Positions 47,858 to 59,489 of a stretch of DNA of 64,000 bases are shown here, piece after piece (the stretch's first letter is position 1; each line of letters opens with the position of its first letter). The stretch is from Acanthamoeba castellanii str. Neff (lineage: Eukaryota > Discosea > Longamoebia > Acanthamoebidae), in assembly GCF_000313135.1 (NCBI RefSeq), contig NW_004457554.1, positions 770,082-834,081 of the forward strand. Direction: 5' to 3'. A program made the translations under genes and the position numbers. Under the pieces are notes generated by a model that was not told where the DNA came from, ran no database searches, and worked only from the letters and a program-made list of their open reading frames with translations.

Positions 47858-48405
47858 ATGAAGCGTCAGGCTGAAGCACAGATCGCGAAGAAGAAGCCCA
47901 AGATGGATGACGACCTCGAGTATGAACCCGATTCAGAAGATGAGAGGCTCACAAATGCCGGCGTCCTCTTCCCGCACAAATTGTACGTGCCCCCCCCCCC
48001 AAATCGCCCTATGTGGCCTCTTCGCCGTGCCAGCATCTCACGTGTGCGGCAAACCAGCAACATCGACATTCCGTTTGCCAGGAGCGAGTGGGCGGACATT
48101 GTGCGCACCACGCTCGAGGTGGACAAAGAACTCAAGCCCACCGTCGTGCGTCGCACGCTTGAGGCCAAAGACGGCGTACTACACGTGTACGTGCACTCGC
48201 ACTTCCTTCGCCACACCCTTGCCTTGTCTCATCGTGTTGTGTGTTGTGTTGTGCGTTGTGTGTTGTGTGTTGTGTTGCGTGCAGGACCTACGAGGCGCTG
48301 GAGGTGCGGATGTTACGAACGGTGGTGAGTTCATTCTTCGACATGCTCCTTCTCACCATCGACACCATAAAGGCCTTTGGCGAGCAGGAGCAACTCCCCG
48401 CCTGA
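47858..48405 (+). CDS. PCC1: KEOPS/EKC complex subunit Pcc1 (LAGE3-like)
   Basis: Small subunit that dimerises within KEOPS, the complex that makes N6-threonylcarbamoyladenosine (t6A) on ANN-decoding tRNAs. Three exons, 47858-47982, 48058-48186 and 48285-48405, keep phase and give 124 residues. The start MKRQAEAQIAKKKPKMDDDL is a basic then acidic extension that could be a nuclear signal. The core after the first junction reads HKFNIDIPFARSEWADIVRT, LEVDKELKPTVVRRTLEAKD and GVLHVTYEALEVRMLRTVVS, then SFFDMLLLTIDTIKAFG: the two strands and helix typical of Pcc1. The other KEOPS members are not in this window. Confidence 0.88.
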
Positions 48406-48504
48406 TCACATCACCGCCACCCGTTCATCTCTGTCTCTGTCTCCATCTTCGTCTTCGTCTTCGTCTTCTCTTCTTAGCGTCTAACGAGCACGTGATGGCG
48501 GGGC

Positions 48505-51500
48505 TCACTTGCGGGCGAGGTGGTCGGCAATGGATTGGATGAGGGCGGCCTTGCTCCTGCCGCCTCCGCGTATGCCCTCCTGCGCGCGGAAGGCCCTGAG
48601 TTCCTCCATGGTGTGGCTCCCGAGGTTGGACACGTCCAACTTGATCCGATTGCCGGCTTCCTCCTCCTCGCTCTCGTCGCTGTCGGCCTTCTCCTTGGCC
48701 TCACCCTCGTCGCCATCGTCATCTTCCTCTTCCTCTGCTCCCTCGTCCTTCTTGCTGGACTCTTTGTGGAACGCGAGGAGGGCATCGGTGATCGTCTTCC
48801 GGGATCGGCCGTATTGCGTCACCCCGAGGCGCTGGCAGTGGGCCTTCAGCTCGGCCACCGAGTACGCGTAGAGTTGGGTGAAGTTCAGCTGCTCCTCCTC
48901 CTCGTCATCGTTCTTGGTGGTGGCCAACATCTTCTTCGTCGCTGTCGTCGTCTTCTTCTCCTTCTCGTCCTCCACCTCGTCCTCATCTTCGTCATCAGAG
49001 CTCTCCTTTGCCTTTCCACCCTTCTTCTCCTCCTTCTCGACCTCCATCTCGTCTTCGTCGCTGCTGTCCTCCTCTTCATCCAGCGTAAGTTTCGTGACGG
49101 TGGGCGCCGACGACGAGGACGAAGACGTCGAGGAGGAGGTGGAGGTGGAGGTGGCCTTGCTGTTGGCAGCCGCCTGCTTGGCCTCGGCGATGACGGTGCT
49201 GTTGCGTTCGTAGATCTCGTGCTCGATGGTGTTCTTCATGATCAGCCGGATCAGGGTGAGCTGCTTGTTCTGGCCCTGGCGGTGCGCGCGGCCGATGGCC
49301 TGCGACTCGATGGCGGCGATCTCCTCGGGCTTGCCGCTCACGGGATCGAGCAAGATGATGTGCGTCGCTTCGGTCTGACGATGAAGAAGAGGTAAGGTAA
49401 GGTCAGCGATGCCACCTATGCATAGGTGGCGCAGGCGAGGTGTTGGGGAAAGATGTGCGTACGAGGTTGGTGCCCGAGGCAGCCTTCTCCAGCGAGAGCA
49501 TGATCACGCGCGACGACTTGGGGTCTTCGTCCTCGCTCTCCTTGAACGTGCCGATGGCCTTGTTACGCTGTGGTTGTGGTTGTGGTTGTGGTTGTGGTTG
49601 TGGTTAGGCTAACCGTATGGGCCAGTGAGTGAGTGGTTCGCCAGAGTAGTTACCTGCCACACATTGCCACGAACGTAGACGTTGTTGATGTGATTCTCCT
49701 TCAAAGTGTCGCCCACCTGCGCAAAATGATGGAGTCAGGGTCCACAGCCAAGCTTGAAAAGAGTTAATAAATAGAGGCAAGAAAGCGAACGCACCTTGTG
49801 GAGCATCCCGTCCCACTGCGAAAAGATGATGATACGGTTGTCCTTCTTCTTTAGCAGCTCGCCCAGCAGTTTGATCAGCTGCGCCATCTTGGTGCCGTAT
49901 TTCTGGATCAGCCCGCTCACCTCATGCTTCTCCTCGATCGCCTCCTTTTGCTCCTGTTTGTTGTGTTGTTGGTCAGCACCTACGCCACCACCTCCCCCTC
50001 CCCAACCACCTGCCAGCAGCGTCAAAGGGGGGGGGTACGGACCTCTTCGAGGACTTGGGTGAGCTGGCCGCGAGTGAGCGGATTCCTGCAGGTGGGACAG
50101 CGCGAGGCCACGCCCAGCGCGCTTTCGATACAGGCGCGGCAGTACATGTGCCCGCACCTGTACGTACACGCCGGAATCGAGGATGTCAGGGGGGAGACGG
50201 AGAGGGGAGGGGGGCTAAGCGTGGTGTTCACGCACGGGGTGATGGTGAGCTGCGTGATGGTCTCGAAGCAGATCACACACGGCTCCTCGGCCGAGCGCGA
50301 CACCTAATATTCGATAGCACACAGCCGTGCGCGTCAGCTCGATGCCCACAGGCCATTGACTTCGCGGTGAAGAGAAGAAGTAGAAGAAGACGCTCACCTG
50401 AGGGATGATGGACTCGAAGTAGGCGAGGGTGGCGCGGTAGTTGGCGATGTCCTTCTTATAGGAGGCGATGGAAGTCGCGAGGGCGCTCAGCCTGGTTTTG
50501 AGGCTCTGCTTGACGTAGGCCCCCGTCGCCTCGCGCAGTTCGATCCGTGTCTGGCGCTCTTCGGCTTCGACGTCGCGCAGTTGCTCGACCGCCTGGCGCT
50601 CCTCGTCCTGCTTGTGCGCGATCATCTCCTTGCGGATGTCGTCCAGCGTCTTCTTTTCGATGCCCAACACCCGACGGTCGATCTCGGAGATCTGCATGTG
50701 GCTGCGCAAGAGCACGAGACACCAGAGAATGAGAATGAGATGAGAAGAGAGTGGTCGAGCTTTGAAGCTGCCATGCACTCTCGGCCGACCAACACCGCGC
50801 TGCAGGGAGAGGGACTCACCAGCACAGCTGGCGCATGCGTAGCGTGTCGTGGTTCCGCTTGGCGTCTTCATACATACCCTATTCAGAGAGAGAGGAAGAG
50901 AAGAGAGGCGTGTGAGTAGGCGCGCTAGTCTGAAGACTGTCGAGTGTGTGCCCACGCAGTACGTACCAACTCGACTTCGGAGGGTTCAAGGAAGATCAGC
51001 TGCTCGACGATCTCCGGGATGTTGTACTCGTCGCCGATGCTCGCCTTGGTGTTGCGCCAGAAGATGTTGCGCCTGTCGTTGCGCAACAGACGGGTCGTCA
51101 GTGAGGCCGAAAACAAAGGTCAGTCTGCAAGCAAGCAGTTGTGCATTACCTGATGGTTTCAAAGTAGCGGCGCTCCAGCTCACCCACCGGGTTCGTGAGC
51201 GCCCTTGGGATCCGACTTTGCAAGAAGCGAAGAGCGCCGTTCTGCGCGAGCGCGCGCGTGTGTGCAGGAAGGAATGAAAGCGTCGCCACGTTGCCGTGAG
51301 CAACCAACGCCGCCAAACTATACTATGAACAGAGGTGGTGGACAAGGGTGCGTACCAGCGACTGTCTCGCGTGTGGAAGAGGCGTTCCGGACACGTACCA
51401 ACGGTACGACGATTGCAGGTTATTAATGGCGTGCTGAGCAGCGTACCGAGCCACGCACAAAGGGACGGGGCTGGCGTCAGTAGCGCGTACGATGCGGGAC

Positions 51501-54500
51501 ACGTCAAGAGGCAAGGGCACGCACGATGTAAAAGTTGGTCCTCTTCTGCGCGTAATCGTCGCACAGGACCTCATGTCCCTCGTCGACAATCAACCTGGCG
51601 GCGGAGGTGGCGGAGGCGGCGACGCAAGGCGGTCAGGACTGAGCCAGACGCGTTGAATGGAAGGACGGGACAGGTGTGTGCTTACCGATGCCAAAAGAAA
51701 TGTTCCAAGATGGGGCAGGTCTGCATAAACGGGTTGACCCGCCTCTTCAGCTCTTGCGCACTCGTCTTCACCTCGCATTGTCGACCGACAATATCTGTTT
51801 GGTTTGACAAACACACAGGAGTGTGGGGTGGAGTGGGTCAATGAGCTAAAACCATGGCACCAGCCGACGCGAGTGCGGTTTGATGCATGCAGTTACGTAC
51901 CGAGAGGTCCGTGGTTGTCGATACAGCCCAACTGCAGGTAGATCTTGTTCTTGAGCAGCTGGAAAGACACGATCACCACATCTGCTTTCATGACATCCCT
52001 AATAAGAGTGACCGCGACATGTCAGATAGAGGTTGGTTGGTACGCCGCCGCCGCCGCCGCCACACCAGAGAGGGATCGGACAGCGCACCTGTAGGTGACC
52101 TTCTGACATTGGACAATGGTAGTGAGCACCAGGACATCGAGGCTGGGCTTGATGTTCTTCTTGATCTCGTCAGTCCACTGCTTGACCAGATGATTCGGCG
52201 CCAGGATCTATGAGGCACAAGAGAGCGCACAATGAGCAAAACCGGCGCGGCCGTGTACGGCTTGGAGGGGAGCGTGGGCGGGTACGAGGGTGGCCTTGGT
52301 GACGAAATGTGAATCGTCAACGGCGGGCGGACGCGTAAGGTCGAGAGGGTTGGCGAGCACGAGAGAGAGCATGGTGATCGTCTTGCCCAGGCCCATTTCG
52401 TCCGCGTAGATTCCGCCCTTGGTGTAGAATAAGGCCTCCTTCTTCTCGGTGGGCAGAAGGAAGCGCTTCTTGAGCGTATTGAACTGGATGTCCGTCCAGT
52501 CGACCTTCGTGAGCTTGGGCACTGAGAAGCCCTTGCCTGTTCACCACGACGAGACCATGATCAGTGGACGAGAACAGTTGAGGCGAAGGCGGCGTCGACT
52601 CGTTCAACAGGCGTGTGCATGGTGGGCGAAGATGGCCTACCCTCTTTGATAGTATTCTCGAGATTGTTCATCCAGGCGAGCGCGTTCAGCTGGTAGCCGT
52701 ACAGCTTGGTCTAGGTGGACGTCGTCACATGGGTGAACATTGGCCTGAAAAGAAGCGAGTCTCGAAAACGAAGGGAGAGAAGGGAGGGAAGTGTGTACCT
52801 GGATGCGAGCAGGCTGCTTGCGATGGGTGAGGGGCACGGTGGGACAGTCTGTTGATGGGAGGAAGGGCAGAAGACTGAGCATATGATCCAGCACACCAGC
52901 GAACAGCAGCAAGAGTGGAGAGTGTAACGAACTGTTCTCAAACATTTCCATGGACTTGTCCTTCTCCGTCATGCAATCGATGACAGCGTGGGTCCTGCCC
53001 GCCTGCCAGATCAGTTCAAACACCAGATTGCGCGTCGTGATCGGCAGACCGTTCTTGACCATTGCCTCTGCTCGTCGACGCACCGCGTGAGCGAAAGAAA
53101 GATGTTGCACGCTCCCACGAGTGGTGTAGGATACGAACCAAATCTGCCTACGTCGAGCTTGAGCGCAAACTGTGCCATTCGGATGGCACCCGACTCCCAC
53201 TGATCTTTAAACTGTTCCGGGGTGTCCGTCTGTTTCGACCACATCCCGTGGTACTTGTCGGCGATCCACTCCTCCGGTATCTTCTCCTCCCGGGGCAGAA
53301 TGCTCCACTTGGTCTTCCACAGCTTGCTTGAGGAGAACTTGTCCTTCTCGTCGCCCCATACGGCTGTACACCGCAACATGACGAACAACCGCGCGTGTGT
53401 GTGAACGAGCGGCCCAGTAGCGGCGGCGCGAGTGCCACGCAGGTGAGGAGGGGACGAAACCTCGCTTCTTGTCTTTCTTGGGCGTTCGCCTAGCGCGGAG
53501 GAGGGTTTCGGCTTCATCAGGTTCCCCTTGCATCTCCTGAGATATTGGGCAGCGCATCAGCGATGGACCAGCCGTACACAGCCTGACCCGTAAAGTGAAG
53601 CGACGTACCTTGAGCACCTTCCGCAGTTCGGTTATTGTGGAGTGGTGGGCGCTTGCGAAGCCTTCCAAACGCCCAACTGGCTGCTGCTTCGCATCACGGA
53701 GTTCATAGACATCGTAGTACGAGCGCTCCTGTGACGCCACATACGCGCACCACGCCATGTCACGCGCGACGCGTTGGTGTGAGAGCATTGAATGGCGGTT
53801 CTCACTGGGCAGGGGCAGGCAAGGCCTTGTTTACCCCTCGCAGTATTGTCGCGGCGAACGGCTTCTTGAAGGAGTCGATATCCGGAAGAGGCGTCTTCAT
53901 GAAAGCCTTCTGTGCCTCGAGTTCCTTCTTTTCCTTGGCCTTGGCCAGCGCCTTGCTCCGTGCTTCATGGTAGGGCTGCAAAACCCCAAGACGTAAATAG
54001 CACCGCACCACAAGCGTCGGATTCACATGATCCCTCCACCCCTCACGACAGAACAGAAGATCATAGAAACGTACCACCTGAGCGTTCCAAGGTGCCCTGG
54101 ACCCGCACCCACTGCACGTCGGCTCCGTTCGCTTGCTGTTGTAGTGTCCACAACCATAGCAGTTGAACGTCATCGGAGGCACCTTGAACTTGAGCTCTGC
54201 ACCAACATCGCGTGAGCCATAATGGCCATGCACACCATTTCTTGAGAACATGCAGCACAGGTTGGGCATACCGGACTCATCAACGGTGCTGTGGTTGCGC
54301 GTGCGCCACTTGAGAAGGAGCGGAATGCGCAGTGACTTCAGCACAACCCAGCGACCCGAGGCGGCTTCGACCTCCTGCTGCACGTTCTCGTCGATCACCG
54401 CATCGTTCACGGACTCACCCACGTCCTCATCTTCGCCGTCGGTCGTTGCCTTTCGCTTTCTGGACCTAGCCTGGCCTTTTTTCGCTGCGGTCTTGCTGGC

Positions 54501-54926
54501 TGTCTTCTTGGTTGGCTTCTTTTCGCCGTCGTCATCTTCCTCTTCATCCAGGTAGTCTTCTCCCTCGTCGTCGAGCTTCTCCTTGCCCTTGCCCTTCTTG
54601 CTAGTCTTGGATGGGGTCGTCTTCTTCGTCTTTGTTGTCTCTGCTTCAGAATCTTGCTCCGATTCTTCATCTTCGCCATTCGCCTCCACTTTCCTCTTCT
54701 TGGTCGCTGTGGATCGTGTGCTACGACGAGGTGTCTTGGCGTTTGTCTTGGGTGATGATGCCTTGCCATCGTCATCCGATTCGGCCGTAATCTTACGCTT
54801 TCGTGACGTGCTACGCGAATTTGCCTTTGCAGCAGGCGCCTTCTTCTGCTTCTTGGAGACTGCCTGCTTAGGCTCTTCCTCCTCTTCCGACGTGGAGAGG
54901 TAAATAGAGACTGAGGGCGACTCCAT
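48505..54926 (-). CDS. SNF2-family ATPase with internal RING, Rad5/HLTF/SHPRH-like
   Basis: N-terminus MESPSVSIYLSTSEEEEEPK continues as a long acidic/basic low-complexity region. A Cys cluster follows (NCYGCGHYNSKRTEPTCSGC, about 54180-54090), a probable zinc ribbon. ATPase motifs: GGIYADEMGLGKTITMLSLV (Walker A, near 52400), VDEGHEVLCDDY (motif II as DEGH, as in Rad5 and HLTF, near 51580), a RING finger between the two helicase lobes (CVICFETITQLTITPC then CGHMYCRACIESALGVASRC, PTCRNPL, about 50280-50070), DNRIIIFSQWDGMLHKV, VIMLSLEKAASGTNLTEATH and QAIGRAHRQGQ (motif VI, near 49280). The C-terminus is acidic with two SAP-like helices pairs (YSVAELKAHCQRLGVTQYG and HTMEELRAFRAQEGIRGGGR). 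Likely a nuclear chromatin or DNA-damage-tolerance E3. About fifteen introns. Confidence 0.9.
49570..49606. repeat. TGTGGT hexamer repeat in an intron
   Basis: About six copies of TGTGGT on the plus strand, in an intron of the SNF2-RING gene. Similar short arrays lie in other introns, for example GCAC repeats at about 45728-45772 and GTGTT repeats at 48236-48280. Confidence 0.75.
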
Positions 54927-55128
54927 CTTCCTCTCCAGCTAGCAATCAACCCCGACTGAGTTTGCGCAAAAGCCCAAGGCTGTTTTGGCTTCCGCGAAAC
55001 AATTTATAAAAAGCAGACCAAAAGAAGCAGACTTTCTCGCGGAAGTGAAGTGGTAAAGTCATTTAATCAGTAACAACAAGTGCGGCTTTCTCCGTTCTTA
55101 TCAGGTCGGGCGACCATGCTCCTCTGCA

Positions 55129-56235
55129 TTAGTAGCCGCCATCGCACTCGGGACAGCACTTGCGGTGGTCGGGGCAGCACTCGCCGGCCTTGAGGTACTT
55201 GCCGTGCTCGTCCGGATAACAGCCCTGCGCGTCGGCGTAGAACACGCCGCAGTCGAGCTCGATCGGGTAGCAGCCCTGGGCGTCGCGGTAGCGCCACTCG
55301 CGGCCCACCTTGCGCGGGCAGCACCCGTGGCCGTCCTTCCACTGGCCGCCGGGGCACTTCTTCTTGTCGTCCTCGCACGGCTTGTCGGTCGTGGTCTTGC
55401 GGCACTCCTCGGTCGTGGTGGTGGTGGTGTGCTTCTTGGTAGTGGTGGTCTCCTTGGGGCACTCCTCGGTCGTCGTGGTGGTGGCGCTTCTTGGTCGTGG
55501 TGGTCTCCTTGGGGCACTCCTCCGTCGTCGTGGTGGTGTGCTTGGGGCAATCCTCGGTCGTGGTGGTGTGCTTCTTGGTGGTGGTGGTCTCCTTGGGGCA
55601 CTCCTCCGTCGTCGTGGTGCGCTTGGGGGTGGTGCGCCTCTCGGTCGTGGTGGTCTCCTTAGGGCACTCCTCCGTAGTGGTGGTGTGCCTCTTGGTCGTG
55701 GTGGTCTCCCTCTTGGTGGTGGTGGTTTCCTTGGGGCACTCCTCGGTCGTCGTGGTGGTGCGCTTGGGGTGGTGGTGCGCCTCTCGGTCGTGGTGGTCTC
55801 CTTGGGGCATTCCTCCGTGGTCGTGGTGGTCTTGTGGTCGCGGGGCGGATGCAGCGCTCGTGGCACTTGCGCTCCCACGAGCACGACTCGCCGGCCTTCA
55901 GGTAGTTGCCCTTCTCGTCCGGGTAGAACCTGTATTGAGCGAGGTGCACTGTCAGCCCCTCACGCCGGCTCACGTGGTGTGTGAGCGGTGAGGCGGTACC
56001 CATTGCCGTCAGCGTAGTAAACGCCGCAGCCGACGTCCTTGGGGTAGCACTTGTTGCCGTCGCGGTAGTAGGCCTTCCCGTTGATGAGCTCCGGACAGCA
56101 GCCCTTGCCGTCGGGCCAGTAGCCGCCCTTGCACGGTCCTCCATCGTTCCTCATCTTGCCGTCGGCCATGGCCGCCGTGGCTGAGAGAGCTAGGCCCAGG
56201 GCCAGCACGAAGAACAGCTTGGTAGAAGGTGACAT
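55129..56235 (-). CDS. Secreted mucin-like protein, duplicated Cys-rich domain, frame breaks
   Basis: Starts MSPSTKLFFVLALGLALSAT, a signal peptide. The N-terminal Cys-rich domain reads CKGGYWPDGKGCCPELINGK, YYRDGNKCYPKDVGCGVYYA and, across an intron (about 56000-55930), DGNGFYPDEKGNYLKAGESC. A second copy ends the protein: CPGGQWKDGHGCCPRKVG, WRYRDAQGCYPIELDCGVFY, ADAQGCYPDEHGKYLKAGEC, then CCPECDGGY-stop. Between them is a Thr-rich linker of repeated EECPKETTTTK/R units, likely O-glycosylated. The linker changes frame three times (about 55850, 55765 and 55490), always in C-rich runs. The Thr repeats continue in a new frame each time, so single-base errors or indels are likely. I do not recognise the domain. 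A cell-surface or cyst-wall role is a guess. Confidence 0.65.
55410..55850 (-). repeat. Coding repeat array EECPKETTTTK/R
   Basis: About nine imperfect units of roughly 30-50 bases encode E-E/D-C-P-K-E-T-T-T-T followed by KKH, KRE, ERR or similar. The units read in more than one frame because of apparent single-base slips. It forms the Thr-rich linker of the mucin-like gene. Confidence 0.8.
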
Positions 56236-56735
56236 CGTGGTGGTGGTTGATGGATCTTCTCCTTCTTCACTGAGTTGGTAGTGTGGAGGAGGCAAGGGAT
56301 GAAGTGATGAAGTGATTGTCGAAGCAGCCGAGCCCGCATTTTGTGGCCGCCACCGGCCAATCACATGAAGCGCTCAAGCGAGGTGTAGCCAGGTGGGCCA
56401 GTCCTACAGACCCGCACCCGTTAGAGGGAGGTGCACCCAAGAAGTGAGTTTTCGCTGGTGGAACCGGCCCTTGCGGGAGAGCTGAGGTGAACCAAGAACC
56501 AGAGCTCTCGTACCATAACCACGGCCTACCCCCACGCTCTGTACGCGTGTGTGCCGAGTCACTAACCTTTCGCTCCCGGAGCGACGGGTGTGCGTCAGAT
56601 CACGAAATGGAATAAATCCTTTGGGGGGTTGTTGTTGGGGTACACGCTAGCTGAGAGTTCGAGTCCATGCCCAGGGAGAAGGCAACGGAGAAAAAAAAAC
56701 TAACCTCCTATTTTATTACCTTGTCTTCGTCCTTT
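56236..56735. other. Intergenic, mucin-like 5' flank and Cys-rich gene 3' flank
   Basis: About 500 bases without a convincing gene. A T-loop-like string at 56648-56658 (GTTCGAGTCC) has no pairing stem or acceptor around it, so I do not call a tRNA. It should carry the promoter of the mucin-like gene. Confidence 0.5.
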
Positions 56736-57605
56736 CTAGCAGACGTGCTTGCAGAGACCGCGGCAACCCTTGGACTCACAGAAGCTGCAGTACGACAAGA
56801 AGATAAGCTGAAGCCACTCGCACAGGTATGAAGAGCGGCGTACCAAGTGACGCAGCCCTCCAGGGCGCCCAGGGCGGCCAGAATGCAGGGGATCTAAATG
56901 GTGCCATTACGATCAAAGTGAGCTGGTCATCTTGAAGGGCGAAGCTAGGTGCGGTTGATAAGACGTACGTCCTCGGGTCCACCACACGCGACGATGGCGC
57001 CGGCGATGGCCGTAGCGCACATGGCCTTCTTCATAGCGTTGCAGCCGGCCATGATGTTGTCCGCTCTCGCGGGCGCAACGAGCGAGATCACATCAGCCAC
57101 ACCAGTCGACACGCATTGCGACGAGCAAGCGGTCAGGTTGGCGTAGACACTGCGGACCCCGGCACCCCACCAGAATGTCAGAACTTGACTTCCTCCGGGT
57201 TGAGCAATAGTTCGGTTTTTCCCGTGGCGGCTGAGCAACGGATGAGGGGCAACACGTACGCGCTGGCAGTGCACTCACGGCTGCACCCGGACTGGGCCGA
57301 TGGAGGGCAGCGGCCTGGGCGGAGAGAGGAAAGGGAGTTCGTCTCTTCATAAGGGCTACGCCGGGACTGGAGTGAAGAGGATAAGGGGAGGGTACTGAGG
57401 CAATCGGCGGCGTTGGCGCACTTCGGGTCGAGGAGCACGAGTAAACCTCCGGCGAGCACTTGGAGACAACGCAGCGACCGAAGGTGTCGGCCTGCGCGAC
57501 AGCTGAAACGAAAGTCGGAGTGAGAAAGGCGTGGTTCGGGTCCCAAATGGCGCTCGGTACCAAGAAGGTGGCGATAAGGGCGAGGAGAACGACGAAGGAA
57601 CGCAT
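56736..57605 (-). CDS. Small secreted Cys-rich protein, copy A, apparent frame break
   Basis: Starts MRSFVVLLALIATFL, a signal peptide, then a GTACCG donor. The next exon gives ADTFGRCVVSKCSPEVYSC. Here the frame breaks: the segment LLDPKCANAADCLS, which restores the cysteine spacing seen in the paralog at 59490-60283, lies in another frame (about 57435-57390). Later exons give SGCSRECTASA, NLTACSSQCVSTGVADVISL, GCNAMKKAMCATAIAGAIVA, CGGPED joined to IPCILAALGALEGC, and the end FCESKGCRGLCKHVC-stop. The protein has about 16-18 cysteines, as expected for a disulfide-rich extracellular protein. Function unknown. It lies directly left of the divergent DUF4436 gene. Confidence 0.65.
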
Positions 57606-57886
57606 GGTCGTGGAGGGAAGCGGAAGAGGGAGAAGTACTGCCGATGTCTGCCAGTTGGCGCTGGTGGTCCTTGTCTAAGTCAGAAAAAAACCGGTCAGCT
57701 AAATAAGGTAAAGCTGAACGGATAAAGAAAAGAAGAGAAAAAAACGAGTTTTTCCCCTTCAACCACAACGTTGGTGGTTGGTGGCCTGCTGTGGCGTTCT
57801 CCGTTCCGACCTTTGCCCATTCACCGCACAGCTCGGGACACTGGCACTGGCGACGGGCCCACACTACACCACAACCCGGAGCAGCA

Positions 57887-59391
57887 ATGGGCCGCATTTT
57901 GGACTTTCACAAGCGTAACTGCTTTGCCATCCTCGTGCAGAGCTTCTTCATTCTGGCCTTCATTGGCGGCTACATCGCCTTCCTCACCACCTTCCTCAAC
58001 CAGAACCGTGACCAGGTAACCTTCTCTTCATCTTCTATCTTCTTCATCTTCCTCTTTTACGAAGAAACACGGCGACCGGCGTGAAGAGCACGTTAATTAG
58101 TTCGTAATTGCGTTTGTGTTCCCTGCGCAGACACAAGCTGCTGAGTTTTTCCCCAATCACGCCTACGACCCGGCCGACCTGGTGGTGCTCTCCGTCTCTG
58201 TTATTAGTACGCGCTTCCTCTCACTGCCCCCAAGAATGTGTTCGTTTTGCACTCACAATAGCAATGTGCATGCTCTACACTACATTCTTTTTTTGTATTA
58301 TCCTATATTATATCTGAAATATATATATAAAAAGCTATCAGCCCGGTGGACTACAACTGCAAGGTGACGGTGGACATCGAGTCGGTGCCAGATAGTTGGA
58401 TAGGCTCCGACAACACGCTCAACCGCACGTTCACGATTGGCATTGGGCGAGAAGAGGTCGTGGTGAAGCCCAGCGGCAACTTCAAGCCCATCACCACCAC
58501 CGTACGCGGCCCTCCTTCCCTCTCCCCATCGTGCGCACTGAGTGTCCAGCGCCACGACTGAATGTGTGCATGCATGCATTCTCCAGATTCCGCTGATCAA
58601 GGGCGCGTTCGACATGTACCCGTTCGACCACTACGACAGCGAAATCGCGGTCTACGTCTACACGGGTCCCACATACAGCAACAGCTCCACTGAACTGGCG
58701 CTCATCGTCAACAAGGCCATCTCCTACGGCTTCACCTTTTCTGTTGGTGCGTCGTTACCGTGTGTTTTGTGGAGTGTGCGTTTTGTGCTGACAAGTCCTA
58801 CATACGCTGTTCGCAACAACAACAACAACGACAACAGGCGATCAGCCAACATTCCAGGACATTGGAGCTACTGACTTCATGATCAACATCACGCGAACGG
58901 ATGTGTTCCGACTCTACCCGGTGTTCATGATCATCGCCTTCTGGCTGGTGGGCGGCTTCTTCTCGCTCATGGCCAGCCTGCTGGTCATCTGGAACCGCGC
59001 CAAGGTCGAAGCGCCCATGCTCGGCGCCTCCATCTCGCTCATCTTCGCCCTGCCCGTCTTCCGTAACACCGCGCCCCAGAGCCCTCCCATCGGTACCGAT
59101 CACACCACGCCCAGGGCCTCTTTTTGTTGGATTTATAACTCCTATTGCTAACCCTTTAACTCCTGTTGTGATTGTGCAGGCTGCACGCTGGACGTGTGCT
59201 CGTTCTATTGGGCCATGCTGTTCGTCATCATAGGCGTCATCGGTTTGATCCTGCGCTACCTCATCCAAGCGCCCGCCCCGCCAGCGGGCGGCGACATCCA
59301 GCACCTCCTCTTCAGCAAGGCTGTCGCGGCCAACCGCAAGCTGCGTGGAATAGAGGACCACCCCGACGATGTGCCCATGAAGGACATGTAG
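57887..59391 (+). CDS. DUF4436 membrane protein
   Basis: Start MGRILDFHKRNCFAILVQSF leads into a membrane helix (ILAFIGGYIAFLTTFL). Exons then give DPADLVVLSVSVI, PVDYNCKVTVDIES, an extracellular or lumenal beta-rich part with GREEVVVKPSGNFKPITTT, IPLIKGAFDMYPFDHYDSEI and VYTGPTYSNSS. After that come FRLYPVFMIIAFWLVGGFFS, a second helix (ASISLIFALPVFRNTAPQSP, PIG) and FYWAMLFVIIGVIGLILRYL. YPFDxYxSE and RNxxPxxPPIG are the signatures of DUF4436 proteins, found in fungi, Dictyostelium and some actinobacteria, with no known activity. A cytosolic tail ends HPDDVPMKDM-stop. Exon 1 is 57887-58015 and exon 2 is 58131-58206; the exon-3 acceptor at 58334 is A-rich and less certain. Confidence 0.85.
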
Positions 59392-59489
59392 ACCCACCAA
59401 CACACAAACAAAGATTCCACAAAAACCACAAGTGTATTCGTCTGACAAAATGGATTAAAACTACATATTTAGGGCGAACGTGTAGACGT

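Noticed and set aside
56648..56660. tRNA-like B box GTTCGAGTCC
   Set aside because: No T-stem pairing, no A box at the right distance and no acceptor stem could be drawn.
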